A DNA stretch of 64,000 nucleotides from NCBI RefSeq assembly GCF_002814235.1, contig NZ_PHSU01000021.1, positions 62,001 to 126,000 on the forward strand, given 5' to 3'. This DNA comes from Pseudomonas sp. QS1027 (lineage in GTDB: Bacteria > Pseudomonadota > Gammaproteobacteria > Pseudomonadales > Pseudomonadaceae). Of the stretch, positions 27,778 to 36,845 are shown in pieces. Within the stretch, counting starts at the first letter, position 1. Each line of letters begins with the position of its first letter. The notes under the pieces are model-generated. The model saw only the letters and a list, made by a program, of their open reading frames with translations. It was not told the DNA's origin and made no database searches. A program made the translations under genes and the position numbers.

Positions 27778-28719
27778 GTGTCCAAGATGATGGTCTTTAC
27801 GGGGAACGCTAACCCCGATCTGGCTCGGCGTGTTGTACGTCAGCTGCATATCCCTCTCGGTGACATCTCTGTCGGTAAATTCTCCGACGGCGAAATTACT
27901 GCCGAGATCAATGAAAACGTCCGCGGTAAAGACGTCTTCATTATTCAGCCGACTTGCGCTCCGACCAACGATAACCTGATGGAACTCGTCGTGATGGCTG
28001 ATGCCTTCCGCCGTTCCTCAGCCACTCGAATCACTGCGGTGATCCCTTACTTTGGTTATGCCCGTCAGGATCGCCGTCCGCGTTCCGCGCGTGTGGCTAT
28101 CAGCGCGAAAGTCGTTGCTGACATGCTCACCGTCGTCGGCATCGACCGTGTTCTCACGGTTGACCTGCACGCAGACCAGATCCAGGGCTTCTTCGATATT
28201 CCGGTAGATAACATCTACGGCTCCCCCGTTCTGGTGGATGACATCGAAGACCAACGCTTCGAAAATCTGATGATCGTGTCTCCGGACATTGGTGGCGTCG
28301 TGCGTGCACGGGCCGTTGCCAAGTCGCTGGGCGTGGATCTGGGCATCATCGACAAACGTCGTGAGAAGGCCAACCACTCCGAAGTGATGCACATCATCGG
28401 TGACGTCGAAGGCCGCACCTGTATTCTCGTCGATGACATGGTCGATACCGCCGGCACCCTGTGCCACGCGGCGAAAGCCCTCAAGGAACATGGCGCTGCC
28501 AAGGTCTTTGCCTACTGCACACACCCTGTGCTGTCGGGTCGCGCGATCGAGAACATTGAAAATTCCGTGCTGGACGAGCTGGTGGTGACCAACACCATCC
28601 CGCTGTCCGCTGCAGCACAAGCCTGTGCGCGTATCCGTCAACTGGATATTGCACCGGTAGTCGCCGAAGCGGTTCGCCGCATCAGCAACGAAGAATCGAT
28701 CAGCGCGATGTTCCGCTAA
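27778..28719 (+). CDS. prs: Ribose-phosphate pyrophosphokinase
   Basis: Prs makes PRPP from ribose-5-phosphate and ATP for nucleotide, His and Trp synthesis. A GTG start at 27778 gives the standard 313 residues beginning VSKMMVFTGNANPDLARR (Met in the protein). The longer frame from 27700 would begin inside tRNA-Gln and is rejected. The ATP-loop segment YFGYARQDRRPRSARVAIS and the PRPP-binding loop CILVDDMVDTAGTLCHAA are intact. A strong terminator follows. Confidence 0.97.
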   Translation: MSKMMVFTGNANPDLARRVVRQLHIPLGDISVGKFSDGEITAEINENVRGKDVFIIQPTCAPTNDNLMELVVMADAFRRSSATRITAVIPYFGYARQDRRPRSARVAISAKVVADMLTVVGIDRVLTVDLHADQIQGFFDIPVDNIYGSPVLVDDIEDQRFENLMIVSPDIGGVVRARAVAKSLGVDLGIIDKRREKANHSEVMHIIGDVEGRTCILVDDMVDTAGTLCHAAKALKEHGAAKVFAYCTHPVLSGRAIENIENSVLDELVVTNTIPLSAAAQACARIRQLDIAPVVAEAVRRISNEESISAMFR

Positions 28720-28750
28720 GGGCCCTGCCCTTTCGGATCTCTCGTTGACG

Positions 28751-28793
28751 AAAAGCGCCCCGCCCCAACACCTGTTGGGGCGGGGCTTTTTTG
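28751..28793 (+). terminator. Rho-independent terminator of prs
   Basis: A GC-rich hairpin (GCCCCGCCCCAACA, short loop, TGTTGGGGCGGGGC) is flanked by AAAA on the left and followed by six T residues. It separates prs from rplY and could work in both directions. Confidence 0.92.
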
Positions 28794-28857
28794 CCCATAC
28801 CGCCTTTAGCGCTGGTCGCAAACGCTAGGGTGGATGTGGTTAATTTGGAGAGTCAAC

Positions 28858-29451
28858 ATGAACGAATTTACCCTGAATGCTGAAGTGCGTTCCGACCTGG
28901 GGAAAGGTGCGAGCCGCCGCCTGCGTCGTCTCGCAAGCCTGGTTCCAGCTGTAGTTTACGGTGGCGAAAAAGCCCCTGAATCCATCAGCATGCTGGCCAA
29001 GGAAGTTGCCAAACTGCTCGAAAACGAAGCGGCTTACAGCCACATCATCGAGCTGAACATTGGCGGCGCCAAGCAGAACGTCATCATCAAAGCTCTGCAA
29101 CGTCACCCAGCCAAAGGCCACGTGCTGCACGCTGACTTCGTCCGCGTTGTTGCCGGTCAGAAACTGTCCGCTCACGTTCCTGTGCACTTCATCAACGAAG
29201 CCGCAGCGATCAAGAAAGGCGGCGAGATTTCCCACGTTGTGGCTGAAGTCGAAGTGACCTGCCTGCCGAAAGATCTGCCTGAGTTCATCGAAGTCGACCT
29301 GGCTGATGCCGAAGTCGGTTCGATCGTTCACCTGTCGGACCTCAAAGCACCTAAAGGCGTTGAGTTCGTTGCACTGGCTCACGGTAACGACCTGGCTGTT
29401 GCCAACGTTCACGCGCCACGTGTTGCACCGGAAGCTGACGCTGCCGAGTAA
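28858..29451 (+). CDS. rplY: 50S ribosomal protein L25/general stress protein Ctc
   Basis: L25 binds 5S rRNA. This is the long, two-domain Ctc form of 197 residues: the N-terminal RNA-binding part (NAEVRSDLGKGASRRLRRLA) plus a C-terminal beta domain. The ATG at 28858 has the ribosome binding site TGGAGAG; an in-frame start at 28834 is rejected for that reason. Codon use is strongly biased towards common codons, as expected of an abundant protein. Pth follows after 170 bp. Confidence 0.96.
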   Translation: MNEFTLNAEVRSDLGKGASRRLRRLASLVPAVVYGGEKAPESISMLAKEVAKLLENEAAYSHIIELNIGGAKQNVIIKALQRHPAKGHVLHADFVRVVAGQKLSAHVPVHFINEAAAIKKGGEISHVVAEVEVTCLPKDLPEFIEVDLADAEVGSIVHLSDLKAPKGVEFVALAHGNDLAVANVHAPRVAPEADAAE

Positions 29452-29621
29452 TATTTACTCCGTAACGTTGGAGTCATGGAAACATCGCGAGCTGGCAAGT
29501 AGCGAGTAAAGCGGGCGGGATCGCGAAGTTTGCATCATGTAAATGAGCATGTTTCGTCCACGTTCGCCGCTACGCTGATTAGCCGCGATGTTATCCACAA
29601 CTCCTAGGAAGGGCCCCTGTC

Positions 29622-30206
29622 GTGACTGCCATCAAACTGATCGTTGGCCTGGGAAATCCAGGCACCGAATACGAACAGACCCGGCATAACGCGGGGGCCC
29701 TTTTTGTTGAGCGCATCGCCCACGCCCAAGGTGTCAACCTGGTGGCCGATCGCAAATATTTCGGCCTGACCGGGCGCTTCAGTCACCAGGGTCAGGATGT
29801 TCGTCTGTTGATTCCCACCACCTACATGAACCGTAGCGGCCAGGCCGTCTCGGCATTGGCTGGATTCTTCCGCATCACGCCTGAAGAAATCCTGGTGGCC
29901 CACGACGAACTGGACTTGCCTCCCGGCGTCGCCAAGCTCAAACAGGGCGGCGGACACGGCGGGCACAACGGCCTGCGCGACATCATCGCGCAGCTCGGCA
30001 ATCAGAATACCTTTCACCGCTTGCGGCTTGGCATTGGCCACCCGGGCGTTGCCAGTATGGTTTCAAATTTTGTCCTGGGTCGTGCGCCACGCGCCGAACA
30101 GGAAAAACTCGATGCCAGCATCGATTTTGCCCTCGGCGTGCTGCCGGATATCCTCGCCGGGGAATGGAACCGCGCGATGAAAAACCTGCACAGCCAGAAG
30201 GCCTGA
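29622..30206 (+). CDS. pth: Peptidyl-tRNA hydrolase
   Basis: Pth frees tRNA from peptidyl-tRNA that drops off the ribosome. The 194-residue protein has GLGNPGTEYEQTRHNAG with the catalytic histidine, FMxR-like region PTTYMNRSGQAV, and HDELDLPPG. The start is a GTG at 29622 with AGGAAGGG 10 bases upstream. It lies directly before ychF, a conserved pairing. Confidence 0.97.
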   Translation: MTAIKLIVGLGNPGTEYEQTRHNAGALFVERIAHAQGVNLVADRKYFGLTGRFSHQGQDVRLLIPTTYMNRSGQAVSALAGFFRITPEEILVAHDELDLPPGVAKLKQGGGHGGHNGLRDIIAQLGNQNTFHRLRLGIGHPGVASMVSNFVLGRAPRAEQEKLDASIDFALGVLPDILAGEWNRAMKNLHSQKA

Positions 30207-30228
30207 CTCTTATCCGAGGGGAAACACC

Positions 30229-31329
30229 ATGGGATTCAATTGCGGCATCGTCGGCCTGCCCAACGTCGGCAAATCCACCCTGTTCAACGCCCTGACCAAA
30301 TCCGGTATCGCGGCGGAGAACTTCCCCTTTTGCACCATCGAGCCGAACAGCGGCATCGTGCCGATGCCCGACCCGCGCCTGCAGGCCCTGGCCGACATCG
30401 TCAATCCCAAGCGCATCCTGCCGACCACCATGGAGTTCGTCGACATCGCCGGCCTGGTGGCCGGTGCTTCGAAGGGTGAAGGCCTGGGCAACAAGTTCCT
30501 CGCCAACATCCGCGAGACCGATGCCATCGCCCACGTGGTCCGCTGCTTCGAAGACGAGAACGTGATTCACGTCTCCAACAGCGTCGACCCGAAACGCGAC
30601 ATCGAGATCATCGACCTGGAACTGATCTTCGCCGACCTCGACAGCTGCGAGAAGCAACTGCAGAAAGTCACGCGCAACGCCAAGGGCGGTGACAAGGACG
30701 CCGTGGTGCAAAAGGGCCTGCTGGAGCAGTTGATCGCCCACTTCACCGAAGGCAAGCCAGCGCGCAGCCTGATGAAGAGCATGAGCGCCGACGAGAAGGC
30801 GGTGATCCGTGGCTTCCACCTGCTGACCACCAAGCCGGTGATGTACATCGCCAACGTCGCCGAAGACGGCTTCGAGAACAACCCGTTGCTGGACGTGGTC
30901 CGGGCCATTGCCGAGGAAGAAGGCGCGGTCGTGGTACCGGTGTGCAACAAGATCGAAGCGGAAATCGCCGAGCTCGACGACGGTGAAGAGAAGGACATGT
31001 TCCTCGAAGCCCTGGGCCTTGAAGAGCCTGGCCTGAACCGCGTGATCCGTGCCGGTTACGAAATGCTTCACCTGCAGACCTACTTCACCGCCGGTGTTGA
31101 AGAGGTCCGCGCCTGGACCGTGCGTGTCGGTGCAACCGCGCCGCAGGCCGCCGGTGTGATCCACACCGACTTCGAGAAGGGCTTTATCCGCGCCGAAGTG
31201 ATCGCCTACAACGACTTCATCCAGTACAAGGGCGAAGCCGGGACCAAGGAAGCCGGCAAATGGCGTCTGGAAGGCAAGGAATACATCGTTAAAGACGGTG
31301 ATGTGATGCACTTCCGTTTCAACGTGTAA
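30229..31329 (+). CDS. ychF: Ribosome-binding ATPase YchF
   Basis: YchF is an Obg-family P-loop protein that prefers ATP and binds ribosomes, with a role in oxidative-stress control. The 366-residue protein has the P loop GLPNVGKSTLFNAL (residues 8-21), the switch FVDIAGLVAGASKGEGLGN, NKIE (in place of the G4 NKxD), and a C-terminal TGS-like domain. It follows pth by 22 bases and is followed by a terminator. Confidence 0.97.
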   Translation: MGFNCGIVGLPNVGKSTLFNALTKSGIAAENFPFCTIEPNSGIVPMPDPRLQALADIVNPKRILPTTMEFVDIAGLVAGASKGEGLGNKFLANIRETDAIAHVVRCFEDENVIHVSNSVDPKRDIEIIDLELIFADLDSCEKQLQKVTRNAKGGDKDAVVQKGLLEQLIAHFTEGKPARSLMKSMSADEKAVIRGFHLLTTKPVMYIANVAEDGFENNPLLDVVRAIAEEEGAVVVPVCNKIEAEIAELDDGEEKDMFLEALGLEEPGLNRVIRAGYEMLHLQTYFTAGVEEVRAWTVRVGATAPQAAGVIHTDFEKGFIRAEVIAYNDFIQYKGEAGTKEAGKWRLEGKEYIVKDGDVMHFRFNV

Positions 31330-31368
31330 GCGCGAAGCCGGATTCCGGCGGACGCTGACGGAAACTGA

Positions 31369-31404
31369 CCCCCCGTACTCACGCAGTGATACGGGGGTTT
31401 TTCT
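31369..31404 (+). terminator. Terminator after ychF
   Basis: The hairpin CCCCCGTA...TACGGGGG, extended by TCAC/GTGA around a short loop, is followed by TTTTTCTT. It closes the pth-ychF unit. Confidence 0.9.
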
Positions 31405-31511
31405 TATCCAGTAGCTTCCACGGGGATTCGCTGTGATCCGAACTCTAACCAGCTACAGAGCCGGTCATACTCAAGTCCGGACGACATAACCCGACTTGCC
31501 TCAAATCTTGT

Positions 31512-32564
31512 TTAATACGATCCCAAAGAAGGGTTCACATCCAACAAGGCCCGCTCGCGATCCAACTCCGCGCGCAACTCCTCCTCAGTCGGCAGCACCA
31601 ACTTGTACTTGCTGGCGAACAATTGCTCATTACCCTGCAAGACCGAATAGCGCACCACTGAAGCATCCTTCTGCGCACAAAGAATGATGCCGACCGTAGG
31701 GCCATCTTCCGGGCCGCGCTTGAGGTCGTCATACATGCGCACGTACATGTCCATCTGGCCAATGTCCTGATGGGTCAGCTCGCCACGCTTGAGGTCGAAA
31801 ATCACGAAGCACTTGAGCAGGTAGTTGTAGAACACCAGGTCGACATAGAAGTCTTTGCTTTCGGTACTGATACGCTGCTGTCGTGCCACGAAAGCAAAAC
31901 CCTTGCCCAACTCCAGCAGGAAGCTCTGCAATTGGTGGATCAACGCCTGTTCCAGGTCGCTCTCCAGCAAAGCACCTGCATTCGGCAAACCGAGAAACTC
32001 CAACAGGACCGGGTCACGCACAAATTCGCGTGGGCTCTTACCCAGTGCCTGCACGTTGCTTACGGCCTCCTGCTCCACGGCGGCGCGATCCTGACTGGCC
32101 AGCAAGCGTTCGTAGTACAAGGTACCGATCTGCCGCTCCAGTGCACGGGTACTCCAGTTTTGGGTAACCGCTTCGGCCATATACCATTGCCGCGCAGTGT
32201 CGCTTTCGACCTTGAGTAACGTGCGGTAATGCGTCCAGCTCAATTCGCGACGCAGTGCGTCGTATTTTGGAAAGACCAGAAAAAAGCCACGCATATGACG
32301 CAGATTTGTCGCGTCAAAGCCCTTGCCGAACTCAGCGCTCAGCACCTTGGCCAGCGTCGGTAGCAGTTTCTTGCCATAGACCGCACGCGCCTCACCGCCC
32401 TGCTCGAACTCAACGATATAACGACCGATCTCCCAGCAGGTTTGTACCTGCAACACATCCACGGCCCGCAGCGCCTGTTGGCGAGCCTGCCGAATCAGCC
32501 CAGCCAGGCTGCCGAGTAACGGTTGTAGCTGCGCGTCCGGATGGAGCAGCGGGGTTTGACTCAT
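31512..32564 (-). CDS. YhcG-type PDDEXK nuclease-domain protein (DUF1016)
   Basis: The 350-residue protein matches YhcG/DUF1016: an N-terminal helical part (CWEIGRYIVEFEQGG, FPKYDALRRELSWTHYRTLL) and a C-terminal nuclease-like domain with DFYVDLVFYN and VIFDLKRG, which supply the D...DxK catalytic pattern. The biological role is not settled; homologues occur near restriction-type genes and mobile elements. The ATG at 32564 has GGAGGTG directly upstream, and a longer in-frame start at 32672 is not supported. It stands alone between ychF and an intergenic stretch. Confidence 0.85.
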   Translation of the reverse strand: MSQTPLLHPDAQLQPLLGSLAGLIRQARQQALRAVDVLQVQTCWEIGRYIVEFEQGGEARAVYGKKLLPTLAKVLSAEFGKGFDATNLRHMRGFFLVFPKYDALRRELSWTHYRTLLKVESDTARQWYMAEAVTQNWSTRALERQIGTLYYERLLASQDRAAVEQEAVSNVQALGKSPREFVRDPVLLEFLGLPNAGALLESDLEQALIHQLQSFLLELGKGFAFVARQQRISTESKDFYVDLVFYNYLLKCFVIFDLKRGELTHQDIGQMDMYVRMYDDLKRGPEDGPTVGIILCAQKDASVVRYSVLQGNEQLFASKYKLVLPTEEELRAELDRERALLDVNPSLGSY

Positions 32565-32943
32565 GGCACCTCCGGTACAGGATTCATATGGGTCAATTGC
32601 TAACCCTGCCAGGCAGCAGAGGTCTGGCCAGTACCTTGTACAGTCCACTCCGTTCGCCCGTTGGCGGCACAACCGTGAACTTGGAGCGTAGGTTAACTGC
32701 CACTAACCTCTCTACGAGGCGCTATTGACGAATAGTCGAACCTTAACCGTTCGGGTAAATCAGAGCCAGCACGATGGTTCAAGAGCAACCTCGTAGAATT
32801 CCGCCTCAAGCAGGGAGATCGCATCTCTCAAGCCGTCCTCAGCCTGCCTGCCCTGCCGGCTGTTCGTCGAGAGCCGTGGCAATGCGAACTCATGAGCACA
32901 TCGCCAATGTGAGGATTTGTCTCAAGTGACCCGCTATAAGCGG
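32565..32943. other. Non-coding stretch
   Basis: I see no gene, tRNA, hairpin terminator or repeat array in these 379 bases. They hold the promoter region of the yhcG-type gene and the region downstream of the next minus-strand gene. Confidence 0.5.
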
Positions 32944-33531
32944 CTAGAACAGATAACCCATATAGATCGCCGCGCTACCACCAGCCTGCACGCCGGCGTT
33001 CATGCCGGCCATGACCACCGCGCCCTTGGCCGACTGCAGCAACTGCCGGTTGACCGTGGAGGAGGCAATGAGCGAGGTCGCCGGGTTGGAGCTCAGCACC
33101 GCCGACAACGCCAGCAGCTTGGGATCAAGCCCGAACAACAGGGCCGTGGCCGAACCGCCGACCACCAGACCCGCCGCCACTTCGGTATACAGGCAAGGTC
33201 CGGTGATATCGTCATCGGTCAGGTCACGACTGAGCAAGGCGTCGCTGACAAACACCTTGCCGGTACTGGGAAAAGCCTCTGCCGCACCGGCGGCCCCTAC
33301 GCTCTTGCCCTTGAGCTGGATATTGATCTTGCCGAAACGCGGCAGGCGCGCGCCAAATCCGACACCCACCCCGACGCCACCGTAGCGGTAGCTGACGTCC
33401 TTGCCCTGGGGCGAACGCAGGATGATCGAACCGCCACTGCCTGCCAGCAGGGCCACACTCAGGCCGCCGCCGCTGGCGGTCTGATACAGCCAGCGACTTT
33501 CATTGACCGGGATCGGGATGTTGTAGCTCAT
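32944..33531 (-). CDS. Hypothetical Gly/Ala-rich protein
   Basis: I do not recognise a domain in this 195-residue product. It has Gly-rich segments (GGVGVGVGFGARLPRFGK), Ala/Ser-rich hydrophobic stretches in the C-terminal half (AAGLVVGGSATALLFGLDP and GAVVMAGMNAGVQAGGSA) and no signal peptide. Such stretches could insert in or lie against a membrane. It follows the DUF3592 gene by 4 bases on the same strand, so the two form an operon and probably act together. Confidence 0.75.
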   Translation of the reverse strand: MSYNIPIPVNESRWLYQTASGGGLSVALLAGSGGSIILRSPQGKDVSYRYGGVGVGVGFGARLPRFGKINIQLKGKSVGAAGAAEAFPSTGKVFVSDALLSRDLTDDDITGPCLYTEVAAGLVVGGSATALLFGLDPKLLALSAVLSSNPATSLIASSTVNRQLLQSAKGAVVMAGMNAGVQAGGSAAIYMGYLF

Positions 33532-33535
33532 ACGT

Positions 33536-33979
33536 TCAAAGTCCTTTTAGTGAATGGACCGCACCGCGACCGCGCTGACGGATGCCCCTTAGCAGACCGG
33601 CAATGATGAACACCAGACCGATACCACCCAGCACCCCGGGAGTGCCCCACAGTGCGGCCGGGTCATCGACGGTGGCGCTGTTGGCCGGCTGCTCGGGCAG
33701 GTAATGCACCCGCACGGGCTGATCCTTCTGATAGCCGAAAATAAAACCGCCCTGGGGGTAGGAGACCTTTTCACCACTGCTGGCGGTGAAGGCAATTTCA
33801 GGATGCGAGCCACCGGCATTCAAGTGGCTGACGATGCCATCGGCGGTCTGTGCGTGGGCGAGGAATTCGCGTCGATCAAGCATGAGATTGACGGAAATGC
33901 CCAACAAGACGATACCGATCAGGGCAAAAAACAGACCCTGCAGTATCTTCCCGAGGCGTGACGGGGTGGAGTTAGCCAT
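33536..33979 (-). CDS. DUF3592 membrane protein
   Basis: The 147-residue protein has two transmembrane helices (ILQGLFFALIGIVLLGISVNLML near the N-terminus and VLGGIGLVFIIAGLLRGI near the C-terminus) around a soluble beta-rich part with GEKVSYPQGG and PVRVHYLPEQP, the DUF3592 signature. The ATG at 33979 is preceded by GAGAGAAG; the longer frame from 34102 is not supported. Function of the family is unknown. Confidence 0.85.
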   Translation of the reverse strand: MANSTPSRLGKILQGLFFALIGIVLLGISVNLMLDRREFLAHAQTADGIVSHLNAGGSHPEIAFTASSGEKVSYPQGGFIFGYQKDQPVRVHYLPEQPANSATVDDPAALWGTPGVLGGIGLVFIIAGLLRGIRQRGRGAVHSLKGL

Positions 33980-34143
33980 GGCTTCTCTCGGTATTCGTCC
34001 ATGAAAGAGGATGGTCAGGATAGCAAGAAACCTTCGGGAAGTGCCTTGTACAGCACGACGGATGAGACATGTTCGAGCATTGCGACGTGCTGACCGAAGC
34101 AAGGAAAGTATTGAGAATCCCAGCTAAGCGGGAGCGGACTGAC

Positions 34144-34245
34144 TGAGCTGTAATGAGTTTTATTGAACGGAAATGAGCCGTAATGAGCTATAACTGGGTC
34201 ATTGTGAGCTGTAATTTACTAAAATGAGCTGTAATTGAGCCGTAA
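34144..34245 (+). repeat. Six phased TGAGCYRTAA operator-like repeats
   Basis: Six copies of the 10-mer TGAGCYRTAA start at 34144, 34174, 34184, 34205, 34225 and 34236. The steps are 30, 10, 21, 20 and 11 bases, close to whole helical turns, so all copies face one side of the DNA. They end 13 bases before the Fic start codon and run over its ribosome binding site. This looks like a cooperative autoregulatory operator for the HTH-Fic protein. Confidence 0.75.
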
Positions 34246-34258
34246 CAAGGAAAATCCC

Positions 34259-35599
34259 ATGACCGATACATCTAGCAACCTTCTAGCCGCATTAGCTCAG
34301 CGTGCACGGAACGATCAGCCATGGGCCAGTTCGACCGAGCTCAAGAGCGAGGTTTCTGCCAGCCTGGCCACAGTAAAGCGGCACCTTGAGGCACTGGTCG
34401 ATTCAGGTCTTGTGATTCAGGAAGGTCGAACACGCTCGACACGCTACAAGCTTGCCGATACCAGGAAAACACAGAACACTACACCCACGACTGGCACAGG
34501 TCCCATCTGGTCAGCCCAGAGCCTGTCGCTACGTGCAACCGTGGAAAAGCCTCTGGGCATGCGCAACGCAGTCACCTACCAACGCACCTTCGTGGACAAC
34601 TACGTCCCCAACCAGACCTCGCTGCTACCACCGTCACTCGCCACGACCCTGATGGAAGAAGGACGCATGCGCGGCCAACAGCCTGCGGGCACCTACGCAC
34701 GCAAGGTACTGGACCCCCTGCTTATCGAGCTGTCCTGGTCCTCTTCGCGCCTGGAGGGCAACCGCTACTCATTGCTCGCCACCGAGGAGCTGTTCAAGAG
34801 TGGCGCCACCGGCGGCGATCTGGATGCAGTGATGCTGCTCAACCACAAAGCGGCCATCGAGTTCATGGTCGACGCCGTCCCCACCTACGGCCTGACCACT
34901 CCCGTGATCCAGAACCTGCATGCACTCCTGATGCAGGATCTGCTGGCCGACCCGAGTGGCCTGGGCACCATTCGCCAGAAAGTCGTCAATATCAGCGATA
35001 CCACCTACCTCCCCAGCCAGGTCCCTTCCCTCCTCGGCGAAATGCTCGAATGCATCCTGGAGAAGGCCAGGCAGATCAAGAATCCGGTCGAGTCCGCCTT
35101 CTTCCTCTGGATCAACCTGGCCTATCTGCAACCGTTCGACGACGGCAACAAACGCACGAGCCGTCTGGCGGCCAATGTGCCCCTGATGCTGTACAACAGC
35201 GCGCCATTGTCCTTTCTGGATGTGGATGTGCAGGATTATGCACACGCCATGATGGGCGTCTATGAACACCTGGATGTTTCGCTGGCCGCGGATCTGTTCG
35301 AATGGGCCTATCGCCGCTCGATCAGAAAGTACGAAGTCACCCTGGAGGCGATGGGCAAACCCGACCCCGTTCGGGTACAACTCAGGGAAGCGCTCAATGA
35401 GTCCATTGGCGCCATTGTGCGTGATGGCAAAAGCTACGAAGAGGCAATCGCAGACTTGTCGCTGCCCGCCGATCAGGCGCAGCTATTACGCCATTTGCTG
35501 ATGGACGAACTCAAGTTGTTGGAGGTTTTCAACTGCGCGCGCTACCGGTTGACGATGAAGCAGACCGAGAACTGGATCAGTGCTGGCCGCCCTTTGTAG
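34259..35599 (+). CDS. HTH-Fic domain protein with altered catalytic motif
   Basis: The 446-residue protein begins with a winged helix-turn-helix (about residues 5-65; STELKSEVSASLATVKRHLE) and then a Fic domain. Fic enzymes usually AMPylate proteins through HxFx(D/E)GNxRxxR. Here the motif reads LQPFDDGNKRTSR, with Gln291 (CAA at 35129-35131) in place of the catalytic His. The N-terminal inhibitory motif SxxxE(G/N) is intact (Ser162, Glu166 in SSRLEGNRYS). The protein may have lost transferase activity, or do other chemistry, while keeping nucleotide binding and DNA binding. The ATG at 34259 follows AACAAGGA; the TTG at 34235 lies inside the repeat array and is rejected. The six repeats upstream are its likely own operator. 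Confidence 0.85.
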   Translation: MTDTSSNLLAALAQRARNDQPWASSTELKSEVSASLATVKRHLEALVDSGLVIQEGRTRSTRYKLADTRKTQNTTPTTGTGPIWSAQSLSLRATVEKPLGMRNAVTYQRTFVDNYVPNQTSLLPPSLATTLMEEGRMRGQQPAGTYARKVLDPLLIELSWSSSRLEGNRYSLLATEELFKSGATGGDLDAVMLLNHKAAIEFMVDAVPTYGLTTPVIQNLHALLMQDLLADPSGLGTIRQKVVNISDTTYLPSQVPSLLGEMLECILEKARQIKNPVESAFFLWINLAYLQPFDDGNKRTSRLAANVPLMLYNSAPLSFLDVDVQDYAHAMMGVYEHLDVSLAADLFEWAYRRSIRKYEVTLEAMGKPDPVRVQLREALNESIGAIVRDGKSYEEAIADLSLPADQAQLLRHLLMDELKLLEVFNCARYRLTMKQTENWISAGRPL

Positions 35600-35655
35600 G
35601 GTTAAGCGTGGGTGCAAGTGAGATCGGCCAGTTGCTGAGCACGCCAACAGCGCAA

Positions 35656-36708
35656 TCAAGCCAGCGCCACTTCCACCCTGTTACGCCCAGCCGACTTGCC
35701 CTCGTAGAGCGCACGATCGGCCCGGGCAATGGCGTGGCTGAGCGCCTCCTGTGCACGATATTGGGTGATGCCGATGGACAGGGTCACACTGACTTCATGG
35801 CCGTCACTGTCAACCACCAACGCCTGGATTGCCTTGCGTATGCGCTCCGCGCTGGCAGCCGCCTGGTCAAGATCGGTTTCCGGCAGTATCGCCAGAAACT
35901 CTTCCCCGCCCCAGCGGCCAATAAAATCCTGCTCGCGCATTGAGTCCCTGAGCACCTGGCTCACAGCATCGAGCACCCGGTCGCCCACATCGTGACCATG
36001 CTGATCATTGATGTGCTTGAAGTGATCGATATCCATCAACATCAAGGTCAAGTTACTGGGGCATCGATGGTGCCGCGCCAGCTCCTTCTCGGTCAGCGCA
36101 ATCACGTGTCGGCGATTGAACAGGCCGGTCAACGAATCGGTCGTTGCCATCCGCGCCAGGCTCCTGTGGGCCCGGGTTACCGTGACCACATAGAACAGCG
36201 CCAGATAGCTGAACATGCAGAACACCACCGTCAGGTTGAAAACATGCACACCCAACAGCGCATTGGAGGAAATGGGCTGCAGCGGCGGGATGTACCACAT
36301 GAGCACATCAAGCCCCACATAGTAGGCCCACAGGCAAGCCGCGAGGATCCATGCGCTACGGGCATGCATGGTCACGAACAGGGGCGGAATGAACATCAGC
36401 AGGAAATAATGGAAGCCGCTTTCCCAACCGATCAGCATCGTTCCCAACCCTGCGTGCACCAGCACTTCAGTGCGGATCAGCAGAATCGCCAGCCGATTGC
36501 GCCGCTGGCTGAACGCGCGATAGGCGTAGACATACATGGCCACGCTGATCACGTTGACCCAGGCCAGGATGGGTGAGCCAAGCATGAGAAAAATGAAGAG
36601 AAAAGCGACGTCCACAGCACCAGCCAACTGGCAGCAACGCATGGAAAGCTGCCAGAACTCGGGACGCGCATAACTCTTGTGCTGGTTTTCTGGGGAAGTC
36701 CCTGACAT
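35656..36708 (-). CDS. Membrane diguanylate cyclase (GGDEF)
   Basis: The 350-residue protein has about six transmembrane helices in the first 190 residues (for example AFLFIFLMLGSPILAWVNVI and VVFCMFSYLALFYVVTVT), then a GGDEF domain with TTDSLTGLFNRR, MDIDHFKHIND and the active-site loop RWGGEEF. It should make cyclic di-GMP from GTP. An RxxD inhibitory site is not obvious before GGEEF (the text is RDSMREQDFIGRW; R..D spacing is loose). A GTG start at 36720 is an alternative. It stands alone, convergent with the Fic gene. Confidence 0.9.
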   Translation of the reverse strand: MSGTSPENQHKSYARPEFWQLSMRCCQLAGAVDVAFLFIFLMLGSPILAWVNVISVAMYVYAYRAFSQRRNRLAILLIRTEVLVHAGLGTMLIGWESGFHYFLLMFIPPLFVTMHARSAWILAACLWAYYVGLDVLMWYIPPLQPISSNALLGVHVFNLTVVFCMFSYLALFYVVTVTRAHRSLARMATTDSLTGLFNRRHVIALTEKELARHHRCPSNLTLMLMDIDHFKHINDQHGHDVGDRVLDAVSQVLRDSMREQDFIGRWGGEEFLAILPETDLDQAAASAERIRKAIQALVVDSDGHEVSVTLSIGITQYRAQEALSHAIARADRALYEGKSAGRNRVEVALA

Positions 36709-36845
36709 CAAACCTGTCACCTCAGGTTCCGGTTATGATTCCCGGTCCCTATGTAGGTTGACTACCTGATAGCCGACAGCCAAGTAGAGCCTGAAGTGTA
36801 GTGAATCGCCGGGGGATCAGCCAGCCAAAAAATGGCACAATGCCT

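Noticed and set aside
34144..34245. CRISPR array
   Set aside because: Units are 10 bases with variable short gaps and no spacers; they fit operator repeats. I saw no CRISPR elsewhere in the window.
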